Numbered from the stretch's first letter, positions 8,324-14,659 are shown. The stretch: 14,661 nucleotides of DNA from Hungateiclostridiaceae bacterium UBA1305 (GCA_002307275.1 DBTX01000031.1:1-14661); one strand, 5' to 3'. Program-made: numbers and translations. The notes: a model not told the origin generated them from the letters alone.

Positions 8324-8388
8324 TGTCATCCTGAGCGTTAGCGAAGGATCTTGGCCAGGCAAGATCCTTCGCTGCGCTCAGAATGACA
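8324..8388. repeat. 65-bp imperfect palindrome, dispersed-repeat type
   Basis: The left arm TGTCATCCTGAGCG... and right arm ...CGCTCAGAATGACA are complementary over about 29 bases, with one mismatch and one small bulge, around a GCCAGG centre. Sequences of the form TGTCATTCTGAGCG-AGCGAAG are familiar to me as widespread intergenic repeats in many bacteria, so this is likely one copy of a mobile palindrome. TTACAAT occurs near both sides (8318-8324, 8401-8407), but I cannot say it is a target duplication. In mRNA it would fold as a long stem before the permease genes. Confidence 0.7.
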
Positions 8389-8432
8389 AACATTTAGATG
8401 TTACAATACACTAGTCGGGAAGCGGTGATGGA

Positions 8433-9320
8433 ATGCTACGGTCAAAAAAGGCCAGATTGATGAGAGGTTTGGAATTTGCAGGGTTTACACTTCCTGCAAT
8501 AGCCTTGATTGTTTTATTTGTTGAATTACCCTTTATTATGAGTATTGTATATTCCTTTACCAAATGGAACGGCCTTGACAAAGTGCCAAAATTCATAGGA
8601 TTGGGGAATTATATCGACATCCTTTCGGATAAGTCCATGCATCAGGCGCTGATCTTCACTCTGCTGTTCACAGTGGTAATGGTCACAGTGACCAATATAC
8701 TTGCCATCATACTGGCAGTTATGCTCGATAGTAATATAAAAGGCAGGAATTTTCTCCGAGCGGCATTTTACATCCCCAATATCGTCAGTCTGATTGTTAT
8801 TGGATACATTTGGAGATTTGTTTTCTCTGAAGGCTTTGAATCGCTATACAATCTGACAAATGCCGGAATATTTGAAATCAGCTGGCTTGGTGATGCCAAA
8901 TATGGGTTTATCAGCATCGTGCTGGTCTCAGTCTGGCAAGCAATCGGCTTTTATCTTGTGATTTATATTGCCGGTCTGCAGACAGTACCCAGAGATGTCA
9001 TTGAAGCATCCTACATTGATGGAGCCGGTGGGCTCAGAAGGTTTTTTGGTGTGACGCTGCCTCTGATCATGCCCTCCATTACCATATGTGTATTTTATTC
9101 CTTATCGAATGCTTTAAAGACTTTTGACGTGATTTTAAGTCTGACTTATGGAGGACCCGGAACGTCAACCACAAGCATCGCGTTGGATATTTACAAGACT
9201 GCCTTCAGCGAAAACCGCTTCGGTTATGGGACAGCCAAGTCTGTAGTGCTGTTTCTGCTTATCCTCGTCATTACCGTGCTTCAGGTAACCGTATTTAAAA
9301 AGAGAGAGGTGGAGGCATGA
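8433..9320 (+). CDS. CUT1 sugar ABC transporter permease 1 (MalF/YesP type)
   Basis: This membrane subunit forms half of the sugar channel. The 295-aa protein has six likely membrane helices (about 17-39, 73-98, 108-130, 158-181, 206-228 and 265-287). The cytoplasmic EAA loop that contacts the ATPase is at about 191-211: EASYIDGAGGLRRFFGVTLP. After it comes the family-typical TYGGPGTSTTSIALDIY segment. The ATG at 8433 is chosen because MLRSKKARLMRG gives a normal short cytoplasmic N-terminus; its ribosome binding site is poor (GGGA near 8417 and GATGGA just ahead). The distance of 215 bases from the binding-protein gene, with two strong hairpins, suggests lower expression than the lipoprotein. 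Confidence 0.93.
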   Translation: MLRSKKARLMRGLEFAGFTLPAIALIVLFVELPFIMSIVYSFTKWNGLDKVPKFIGLGNYIDILSDKSMHQALIFTLLFTVVMVTVTNILAIILAVMLDSNIKGRNFLRAAFYIPNIVSLIVIGYIWRFVFSEGFESLYNLTNAGIFEISWLGDAKYGFISIVLVSVWQAIGFYLVIYIAGLQTVPRDVIEASYIDGAGGLRRFFGVTLPLIMPSITICVFYSLSNALKTFDVILSLTYGGPGTSTTSIALDIYKTAFSENRFGYGTAKSVVLFLLILVITVLQVTVFKKREVEA

Positions 9321-10147
9321 AAAATAAGAATGTACCCGGATATCTGCTGACGATTTTTCTGTTTATTGCAGCATTGATATTTCTGTATCCGCTCTTTCTG
9401 GTCCTGATTAACTCGATGAAGACTTTTCAGGAGGTTGTAACCGATGTGGTCGCGTTACCAAAGACAATCACTTTTGAAAACTATGTCAAGGCCTTTGAAT
9501 TGATGAAATATCCGAACCTGTTCTACAATACCCTTGTTGTCACTGTCATCGGTGTTTCAGGCATCATTCTGGTCAGCTCGCTGGCAGGCTACAAGCTCTC
9601 AAGAACCAGGACAAAGCTCAGCTGGCTGCTGTTCATCCTTTGCATCGCGCCCATGATGATCCCATTCCATTCATTCATGATATCTCTTGTCAAGGTGGCT
9701 AAAATGCTGCACCTGATCAATTCAACGTATGGATTGGGCGTGATATACTGGGGCCTGGGCGCGCCGCTGGCGATATTCATGTATCATGGTTTTGTCAAAA
9801 CGGTACCAAAGGAAATGGATGAATGTGCACTGATTGACGGATGCCCGCCTTTCAAGGCTTATTTCAGGATTATATTCCCATTATTGAAACCTGTTACGGT
9901 TTCTGTGATCGTGCTTAATATGATGTGGATCTGGAACGACTTTCTGCTCCCCCTGCTGATGCTGAGTGGCAATCAGAAGAGTAAGACGCTTCAGATTGCC
10001 GCATACGGCTTTTTTGGACAGTATAAGATAGAGTGGCATTACGCCATGGCGGGGGTCCTCATGACCATTATACCCCCTATTATTGTGTTTTTGCTGCTTC
10101 AGAAGCATATCATCAAAGGAATGGTTGCAGGTGCGGTCAAGAGCTGA
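9317..10147 (+). CDS. CUT1 sugar ABC transporter permease 2 (MalG/YesQ type)
   Basis: This is the second channel subunit, expected to form a heterodimer with permease 1. The 276-aa protein has six likely membrane helices, the first at about 9-32, and an EAA loop at about 169-190: ECALIDGCPPFKAYFRIIFP. The usual second-position alanine of EAA is cysteine here, a modest variation. The C-terminus ends KGMVAGAVKS, the usual end of MalG-type proteins. Its ATG overlaps the stop of permease 1 as ATGA, so translation is probably coupled; GAGGTGGAGG just upstream supplies a ribosome binding site. No ATPase gene follows, so a shared MsmK/MsiK-type ATPase from elsewhere must energise uptake. Confidence 0.94.
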   Translation: MKNKNVPGYLLTIFLFIAALIFLYPLFLVLINSMKTFQEVVTDVVALPKTITFENYVKAFELMKYPNLFYNTLVVTVIGVSGIILVSSLAGYKLSRTRTKLSWLLFILCIAPMMIPFHSFMISLVKVAKMLHLINSTYGLGVIYWGLGAPLAIFMYHGFVKTVPKEMDECALIDGCPPFKAYFRIIFPLLKPVTVSVIVLNMMWIWNDFLLPLLMLSGNQKSKTLQIAAYGFFGQYKIEWHYAMAGVLMTIIPPIIVFLLLQKHIIKGMVAGAVKS

Positions 10148-10295
10148 TTATACAATCGGCAAAAAAAAGGTGAATGTGGTCAAGGAATTTGCGCTCAATT
10201 TCATCAATATTGGTATCATTCAGTATCAGTTTGTGTACATAATACAAGTAAAACGCTCTGTGATTGTATTCTTGCAGCATCTATTCATTTTTTTC
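10148..10295. other. AT-rich spacer after the transporter genes
   Basis: I see no gene or clear terminator in this 148-base stretch. TTGT/ACAA near 10230-10247 could form a weak stem. One open frame crosses it, but it begins inside the permease gene, runs into the tRNA region and has no family features. Confidence 0.4.
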
Positions 10296-10324
10296 TTGAC
10301 TGTGTATGGCGGATATATTACAAT
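10296..10324 (+). promoter_or_regulatory. strong promoter ahead of the tRNA-Ala locus
   Basis: TTGACT (10296-10301) and TACAAT (10319-10324) are separated by the ideal 17 bases. Transcription should start near 10331, 13 bases before the partial tRNA copy and about 125 bases before the full tRNA. No equally good promoter lies directly before the full tRNA. Confidence 0.75.
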
Positions 10325-10343
10325 AGGTATGCAAATGAAGTTC

Positions 10344-10368
10344 GGGGGTGTAGCTCACCTGGGAGAGC
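10344..10368 (+). pseudogene. duplicated 5' third of tRNA-Ala(GGC)
   Basis: These 25 bases are identical to the first 25 bases of the full tRNA gene at 10456-10480 (acceptor 5' strand, D stem and loop). The match stops exactly at the end of the D stem; the following bases do not form an anticodon or T arm. An alternative small fold is possible, with GGGGGTGT pairing to ACATACCCT (10382-10390) and one bulge. It is either the remnant of a tandem tRNA or the scar of a recombination event at the 5' part of the tRNA. Confidence 0.85.
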
Positions 10369-10455
10369 AGACAGCACGGTAACATACCCTAAAAAATGCA
10401 AAAAAGTTTTGAAAAACAGTTCGATTTACAGAAAAAGTTAAAAATGGAATAATAC

Positions 10456-10531
10456 GGGGGTGTAGCTCACCTGGGAGAGCGCTTGACTGGCAGTCAAGAG
10501 GTAAAGGGTTCGATCCCCTTCATCTCCACCA
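10456..10531 (+). tRNA. tRNA-Ala, anticodon GGC
   Basis: The 76 bases fold as a complete cloverleaf with encoded CCA. The acceptor stem GGGGGTG pairs with CATCTCC and holds the G3-U70 wobble pair, the main identity element of alanine tRNAs. The D arm is GCTC...GAGC. The anticodon arm CTTGA-CTGGCAG-TCAAG has GGC at positions 34-36. The T arm is AAGGG-TTCGATC-CCCTT. It reads GCC and GCU codons. It lies between a sugar transport locus and mobile-element remnants, a common position for an integration target. Confidence 0.97.
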
Positions 10532-10532
10532 A

Positions 10533-10577
10533 ACTTTATTCGCAAGCCCTTGATTATCAAGAGTTTGCGAATAAAGT
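10533..10577. repeat. 45-nt dyad directly 3' of tRNA-Ala, possible attachment site
   Basis: ACTTTATTCGCAA (10533-10545) and TTGCGAATAAAGT (10565-10577) are a perfect 13-bp inverted repeat. Inside it CTTGAT-T-ATCAAG (10549-10561) is a second perfect dyad, so nearly the whole 45 bases are symmetric. It starts two bases after the tRNA CCA end and is followed by mobile-element genes. That position suits the arm or core sites of a tyrosine recombinase, or a tRNA 3' processing/termination structure. No T tract follows immediately. The integration role is inference. Confidence 0.6.
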
Positions 10578-10590
10578 CACCAAAAACAAT

Positions 10591-10628
10591 AAACTCAGTC
10601 TGACATAACAGTTGGACTGAGTTTTTGT
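10591..10628. terminator. intrinsic terminator after tRNA-Ala, possibly bidirectional
   Basis: AAACTCAGTC (10591-10600) pairs perfectly with GACTGAGTTT (10615-10624), with TTTTTG at the right side. On the other strand the left flank CCAAAAACAAT supplies a T tract as well. It should end the tRNA transcript and insulate the partition genes. Confidence 0.85.
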
Positions 10629-10719
10629 ATGTAAACAATAAGCCATAGGGTCAATTCTGACTTTATGGATTTTGTTATATAAAAATGGGATAGCAGGTTG
10701 ATGACATAAATAAAAAAGT

Positions 10720-10736
10720 AAAGGAGAATCATTACG
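10720..10736 (+). promoter_or_regulatory. ribosome binding site with ACG in start position
   Basis: AAAGGAG (10720-10726) is followed after seven bases by ACG (10734), exactly where the ParA reading frame should begin (x-SKCKVIPIANQKGG). ATT at 10731 is in frame and four bases from the site. No ATG, GTG or TTG fits near the ribosome binding site, so the start codon seems to have changed from ATG to ACG. Confidence 0.7.
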
Positions 10737-11538
10737 TCAAAATGTAAAGTTATACCAATAGCGAACCAAAAAGGCGGTGTCTCAAAAACAACAAGTGTCC
10801 GCAATCTTGCCTACTCTCTTGCCGAATTAGGTTATCGTGTTCTGGCAGTGGATTATGATCCGCAATCCAATTTATTGGCTTCTTTGATAGAGGAAGATGA
10901 AAACAAAGATACCCCTGCAATAAGCACAACTATGGCAAACTTAATGACAATGGCAATGGATGAGAAAGAACTACCGCCTAAGAACGAGTATATTCATCAC
11001 CGTGGGAAGATTGACTTTATCCCAAACGATATTCATTTGTTGGTAGTTGAATCCAATCTACGGATGGAGATGGGAAGCGAAAAGCTGCTTTCCAATATCC
11101 TTGAGCCTTTGCGTGAGGATTATGATTATATTCTCATTAGATACAAACCCTTCACTGGGTCCGCTGACAATTAATGCCTTATCTGCCGCCGACAGCGTTA
11201 TCATCACAATCAACCCTGAATTCTATGCAACCATTGGCCTTCAGGACTTAACCAAGACCATATTGAAAATCAAACGAAGGATTAACCCTAAAGTTGAATT
11301 TGAGGGAATTCTTCTGACCATGTGTGATATGCAGACAAACCTTCATAAGAAAGTTAGTGCAGAGGTTCATGAAGCATACCGGGGCGGAATGAGAGTTTTC
11401 AAGACCTCCATTCCCCGTTCAATCCGGGTAGGTGAAGCTAACCGCTGCGGATTGAGCATCATGGAATACGAACCAAAATCCAAAGCCAGGATTGCCTATA
11501 TGGAATTTGTAAAGGAGTTGAGTGGATATGTCGGATAG
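10734..11538 (+). pseudogene. parA: ParA/Soj-family partition ATPase, disrupted
   Basis: ParA proteins are Walker-type ATPases that segregate plasmids or conjugative elements with a ParB partner. The frame opens SKCKVIPIANQKGGVSKTT with the deviant Walker A motif KGGVSKTT, then VLAVDYDPQSN. At about 11137-11140 one extra A (CTCATTAGATAC for CTCATTGATAC) shifts the frame inside Walker B: ILI is followed by RYKP in the first frame, which stops at 11174, whereas the next frame reads DTNPSLGPLTINALS and continues to 11538. Restored, the protein would have about 267 residues, a normal size. Together with the ACG at the start position this indicates an inactive gene, unless sequencing error explains one lesion. 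It overlaps the parB start by 11 bases, as in intact partition operons. Confidence 0.85.
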
Positions 11539-11896
11539 ACCCACACCAAAACGGATAAAATCAATGGACGAGTTGCTTATGGCAGTAGAACCTGAGAGCC
11601 AGGCAGCCAATATAAAAAGTTGTATGGTCCGCTTGAAGTTTTCTCAGGTGGACCCTTACCCCAATCATCCGTTCCGCTTATACAGCGGTGAACGGTTGGA
11701 GGATATGGTTGCAAGCATCAGCAATTATGGCATTCTGACCCCGATGATCGCACGTACCAAAGACAATGGCAGGTATGAAATGCTTGATGGGCATAACCGC
11801 ATGAACGCCGGTATTCTGGCACGACTTGTCGAAGGTGACTTCATTATCAAGGAAAACCTGTCGGACGATCCATATATCAATAACCTTTACCTATGA
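11528..11896 (+). pseudogene. parB: ParB-like protein, truncated after the N-terminal domain
   Basis: ParB proteins bind centromere-like sites and partner with ParA. The 122-aa frame contains the ParB/Srx N-terminal fold: VDPYPNHPFRLYSGERLEDMVASISNYGILTPMIARTKDNGRYEMLDGHNRMNAG (GHNRM corresponds to the GERR/GHNR box). Family members of this kind run to roughly 280-300 residues with a helix-turn-helix domain, which is missing. The frame continues SDD and then a short unrelated tail PYINNLYL before TGA. The sequence after about 11867 belongs, in another frame, to a radical SAM gene. ATG at 11528 is preceded by AAAGGAG (11511-11517); a GTG at 11522 is possible but too near that site. Confidence 0.85.
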
Positions 11897-11915
11897 TAAG
11901 GCAATTGGAGAATAT

Positions 11916-12596
11916 ATGGCGCAGCAGTGGCAAAGCAAAGGCTACAGCGTAAAGCTGGGCGGGCCTGCATACGGAAAGCCTGCCGGAGAATTTACACCTG
12001 GGCTGTACCTAAAAAAAGGTATTACGATAACTTCAAGGGGCTGCAACAACAGGTGTTGGTTTTGTAAAGTGCATAAAACGCAAGGTAATATAATTGAGCT
12101 TTCGATTAAAGACGGATGGATTGTACAGGACGACAACCTATTGGCTTGTGGTGAATTACATATCAAAAGGGTATTTGAAATGCTTGAACGACAGCCCGAA
12201 AAGCCGAAATTTCCGGGAGGGCTTGAAGCAAAATTGCTGCGCCCCTGGCATGTTGAGTTATTGCATAAGGTTCAGGCACAGCAAATGTTCTTCGAATATG
12301 ACACGGAGGATGATTATGAGCCTCTGGTGGAGGCCGGAAAACTGCTGAATGAATTTGGCTTTACCCTGAGGAAGAGAAAAAACTGGGCATATGTACTTAT
12401 CGGCTACCCCGGAGATAACTTTGAAAATGCGGAAAAAAGATTGAAGGACACACTTGCGGCAGGCTTTATCCCCTTTGCAATGCTGTATAAATCAGAGTGT
12501 GGTTTTGAGGACCCGGAATGGAAGCCGTTTCAAAGAGCATGGTGCAGACCTGCCGCGATCATATCAAGCAATAAGGAATTCTTCAAGCCTCTATAA
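11916..12596 (+). CDS. radical SAM protein, N-terminally truncated
   Basis: This gene encodes an iron-sulfur radical SAM enzyme of unknown substrate. The cluster motif CNNRCWFC (CxxxCxxC; C43, C47, C50 from the start used here) follows ITSRG, and GGLEAKLLRPWHVELL, FFEYDT and YVLIGYPGD are family-like later segments. Homology-like sequence in the same frame already begins at about 11871 (HISITFTYDKAIGEY), fused directly behind the parB fragment, so the 5' end was lost by a deletion. ATG at 11916, with GGAG at 11907-11910, could still give a 226-aa product holding the full cysteine motif. A TTG at 11826 opens the same frame but lies in parB sequence. Proteins of this type with ITSRGC-x-CWFC occur in phage and conjugative elements; their role is not known to me. 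Active or remnant cannot be decided here. Confidence 0.75.
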   Translation: MAQQWQSKGYSVKLGGPAYGKPAGEFTPGLYLKKGITITSRGCNNRCWFCKVHKTQGNIIELSIKDGWIVQDDNLLACGELHIKRVFEMLERQPEKPKFPGGLEAKLLRPWHVELLHKVQAQQMFFEYDTEDDYEPLVEAGKLLNEFGFTLRKRKNWAYVLIGYPGDNFENAEKRLKDTLAAGFIPFAMLYKSECGFEDPEWKPFQRAWCRPAAIISSNKEFFKPL

Positions 12597-12640
12597 AAAA
12601 TCCATGATGAAGAAATGGAAAGGCAGGTATGTGAGATATT

Positions 12641-13011
12641 ATGCAGACAGTCTATATCATTATGAACTGCAACCAATGGAAGGAAAACGCAAACGCCCGC
12701 ATGATCGCTGCCACTACGGATGAGGAAACCATGTATGGAGGTTATCGGCGGAGAAATCAGGGCGGGCAATATGGATTATGACAGCAAACCGCCACGGTTG
12801 GCTTTATGAAATTCAAAGAGGACTTAATAAAGGTGAGGTCAATCTTTCAAAGCTGGATTATTGTATGGTCCTTGAAACATGGAACGCGCAAAGTAATGAA
12901 CCTGAGAGCCTGCCGGAGCATTGTGCCGGTATTCTCCGCCTGTTGACAGAAATTGAGCCTTCTCCAGAACCGGATATCGAAATCGAAGAAGAAATGGAGG
13001 CGGGAGAATGA
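12641..13011 (+). pseudogene. small mobile-element protein of unknown function, frameshifted
   Basis: Three frames together seem to form one gene of about 120 codons. The first starts at ATG 12641: MQTVYIIMNCNQWKENANARMIAATTDEETMY, then runs out of sense and stops at 12781. The second, from 12738, reads EVIGGEIRAGNMDYDSKPP. The last frame, from about 12778 to 13011, reads GEVNLSKLDYCMVLETWNAQ and ends with an acidic tail (PDIEIEEEMEAGE). At least two frameshifts are needed, near 12737 and between 12778 and 12830. The start MxTVYVI-CNxWKE recalls small proteins of clostridial conjugative elements, without known function. The last part alone (77 aa) could be read as a separate gene, but it lacks a good ribosome binding site. 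Confidence 0.6.
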
Positions 13012-13047
13012 AAGGATTCCATCTATATAAAGGAAAGGAGGAACATA

Positions 13048-13303
13048 ATGCCTGAAACCAATTTGAGCATACTTCCTGATTCAATCCCATACCTTTTCCT
13101 ACGGTGAGGGTCAGGAGCGGGAAGCGACTAAGGATGAGCTTAGAATCATACTTTCCTGCTTCGATTATTTAGAGAGCAAAGAGCTTGTGAGGGCGGAAGC
13201 TGTCAGCGAGTATGGTTCAAGGGGATACAGCCCTTTTTATAAGGAGGATACCGAGCTGTCGGAAGAACAGGAGGACCAGGATGAGTACGATGATGAGATT
13301 TGA
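13048..13303 (+). pseudogene. small acidic-tailed protein of unknown function, one frameshift
   Basis: A strong ribosome binding site AAAGGAGG (13034-13041) precedes ATG 13048, which reads only MPETNLSILPDSIPYLFLR before TGA at 13105. Shifting frame in the T-rich stretch 13094-13099 gives a continuation SYGEGQEREATKDELRIILSCFDYLESKELVRAEAVSEYGSRGYSPFY, ending with an acidic tail (SEEQEDQDEYDDEI) at 13303. The restored protein would have about 85 residues and overlaps the next gene by 23 bases, a tight operon arrangement. I do not recognise the family. Confidence 0.6.
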
Positions 13304-14333
13304 AAATGTCGACATAATCGAGGTACTCCGAAAAATTATGCTGCATAACACCGAGCATTACCAATCGGATTTTGAGTATGACATCAAAAGCCTGCAAGAG
13401 GCCGCAGAAGACAGCGAAGGCAGCCGACATTTCCTGTGGCTGTCCCGCGGCTGCGGGACCTGGTGTTTTGAGGAACGAGACGTATATATCCGCAACACCC
13501 ATGCTTTTAACACCTGGGATTATTACAATAATTCCAGTGAAAACGTCAAAGCCTTCGCGGTGGAAATTGAACGCTTGCAGAATAAAGCTGTCATAGGCCA
13601 TATTTTTGAACTGGATTACAGGGCGCATATTGAAGATGTAAGGAAAAACTGCCTTAACGCACAAACGGTTGAGGTGGTATTCAAGCATCCTGACAGCAGC
13701 AATGGATACATACGCAGGTTTGACATCGACGAATATTACAGCAATTGGTACACTATCGGCCAGCGCTATGGAGAGATTAAAACCCTGCGCTACCAGGTAT
13801 CCGACGAATTCAAGCTTCAAACTATCCTGAATCGGGCAATGCAGGTACGGATACTGGAATCTGCTGCCGGAAACCTGGATCAATACTTTGGTGCTATGGT
13901 AAAAGAGCGCTTCCATGCTTACGGCTATACCCATGACGATATGGTATTCGCCACCCCCGGTGACGCTTTTAACGCTCTGGAGAGAAAGGTTCCCGTCTAC
14001 ATGCTGACCAGGGATACCTCCTGTGAGCCTGTCGTAAGTACCGATGAAATCAGCTATCATATTCTGCACAAGGGAATCTTTGGCATGGCAGCCGAGGAAA
14101 AGCGGCTGCTGGAATACCTGCTGGTTCTGCCTGAAAACCGGGCGGAGCTTTTTAATGGGACGGAGCTGCAACAGATTTACACCCTGGCCCTTGCTGCCGG
14201 ACAGTCAGGAGAAATGAACAAGGCGGCCCTCAAAACCGTTGAAACTATCGTGCATAAGCTGGACAGGGTGCTTCCTTACCTTCCTGATGCTGAGGAAAAT
14301 GTGCAGGAACTTGATAAAGAAATGGAGATGTGA
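13281..14333 (+). CDS. conserved-looking mobile-element protein of unknown function, intact
   Basis: I do not recognise a named family. The 350-residue protein from ATG 13281 begins MSTMMRFENVDIIEVLRKIMLHNTEHYQSDFEYD. It has no membrane segment or signal peptide, is rich in charged and aromatic residues, and includes HFLWLSRGCGTWCFEERDVYI (near 50-70) and TPGDAFNALERKVPVYMLTRD. The C-terminus is helical and acidic (LPDAEENVQELDKEMEM). AGGAGG (13269-13274) sits six bases before this ATG; an ATG at 13212 would add 23 residues but has no ribosome binding site and lies inside the preceding frame. It overlaps the next gene's possible GTG start. Proteins opening with a similar FENVDIIE-LR segment are, from memory, found in clostridial conjugative elements beside the primase-like gene. 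It is the only undamaged gene of the right-hand module. Confidence 0.75.
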   Translation: MSTMMRFENVDIIEVLRKIMLHNTEHYQSDFEYDIKSLQEAAEDSEGSRHFLWLSRGCGTWCFEERDVYIRNTHAFNTWDYYNNSSENVKAFAVEIERLQNKAVIGHIFELDYRAHIEDVRKNCLNAQTVEVVFKHPDSSNGYIRRFDIDEYYSNWYTIGQRYGEIKTLRYQVSDEFKLQTILNRAMQVRILESAAGNLDQYFGAMVKERFHAYGYTHDDMVFATPGDAFNALERKVPVYMLTRDTSCEPVVSTDEISYHILHKGIFGMAAEEKRLLEYLLVLPENRAELFNGTELQQIYTLALAAGQSGEMNKAALKTVETIVHKLDRVLPYLPDAEENVQELDKEMEM

Positions 14334-14341
14334 CGGAGCCT

Positions 14342-14554
14342 ATGTCAAGAATAGCGGTAATACCCCGTCATTTCACCGATGAAGAAATCAAGCGGGCCAA
14401 CCAGGTTAGTCTGGTAGAGCTTGCACAGCGGTATGGCTTCAAGCTTGAAAACGGAGGCCGCAAAGCTCTCCACGTCAAGAATTCCGGCGGGCTGTATATC
14501 TTCAAGGACAGCAACCGCTTTTATCACTGGGCCTCTGATACAAAAGTAGGATAA
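14342..14554 (+). pseudogene. N-terminal stub of a CHC2/Toprim (DUF3991-type) primase-like protein
   Basis: The frame reads MSRIAVIPRHFTDEEIKRANQVSLVELAQRYG and then LHVKNSGGLYIFKDSNRFYHWASDTKVG before TAA. This looks like the zinc-finger-like start of the large Toprim proteins carried by conjugative elements, where the DT-GG segment is normally followed by AIDFV- and hundreds more residues. Only 70 aa remain, so the gene was cut near 14545. The usual CHC2 cysteines are not visible. ATG 14342 has GGAG three bases ahead, too close; the alternative GTG at 14330 overlaps the previous stop codon as GTGA and would suit translational coupling (74 aa). The assignment rests on pattern resemblance. 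Confidence 0.6.
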
Positions 14555-14580
14555 ACGCATCGATTTCCGAATAAAACCTA

Positions 14581-14609
14581 TTGACAATGGATAAAAGCAT
14601 TGCTTTTAT
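14581..14609 (+). promoter_or_regulatory. promoter reading out of the window
   Basis: TTGACA (14581-14586) is followed after 17 bases by TTTTAT (14604-14609). A second possible pair is TTGCTT (14600-14605) with TAAAAT (14623-14628), also 17 bases apart. Both would read into sequence beyond the window. The palindrome just downstream suggests control by a repressor. Confidence 0.5.
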
Positions 14610-14618
14610 CCACTTTTT
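14589..14618 (+). terminator. hairpin with T tract after the primase-like stub
   Basis: GGATAAAAG (14589-14597) and CTTTTATCC (14603-14611) form a 9-bp stem with a 5-nt loop, and TTTTT follows at 14614-14618. It could stop transcripts of the mobile-element module. It overlaps the promoter boxes described at this place, so one of the two readings may be accidental. Confidence 0.5.
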
Positions 14619-14659
14619 ATGATAAAATGTATTACGTACTATGTAATACATTTTATCAT
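14619..14659. repeat. 41-bp perfect palindrome, operator or element-end candidate
   Basis: ATGATAAAATGTATTAC (14619-14635) and GTAATACATTTTATCAT (14643-14659) are exact reverse complements around GTACTAT. The centre TTAC-GTACTAT-GTAA resembles operators of dimeric repressors. The AT-rich arms also resemble the long hairpins found at ends of small mobile elements. It lies just downstream of the candidate promoter, and the window ends two bases later. Confidence 0.7.

Noticed and set aside
10083..10382. 99-codon frame running from permease 2 into the partial tRNA
   Set aside because: It starts inside a certain gene, is partly translated tRNA sequence and has no ribosome binding site.
10409..10436. 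AGTTCGATTT resembling a T loop that would complete the partial tRNA
   Set aside because: The flanking bases AACAG and TACAG do not pair, so no T stem forms.
10740..10800. Serine in the ParA Walker A motif (KGGVSKTT) as an inactivating change
   Set aside because: The deviant Walker A pattern KGGxxK[ST] tolerates this position, so it is not counted as a lesion.
13203..14171. 322-codon open frame on the minus strand
   Set aside because: It lies wholly antisense to the better-supported gene at 13281-14333, shows no recognisable domain and is best explained by codon bias of the opposite strand.
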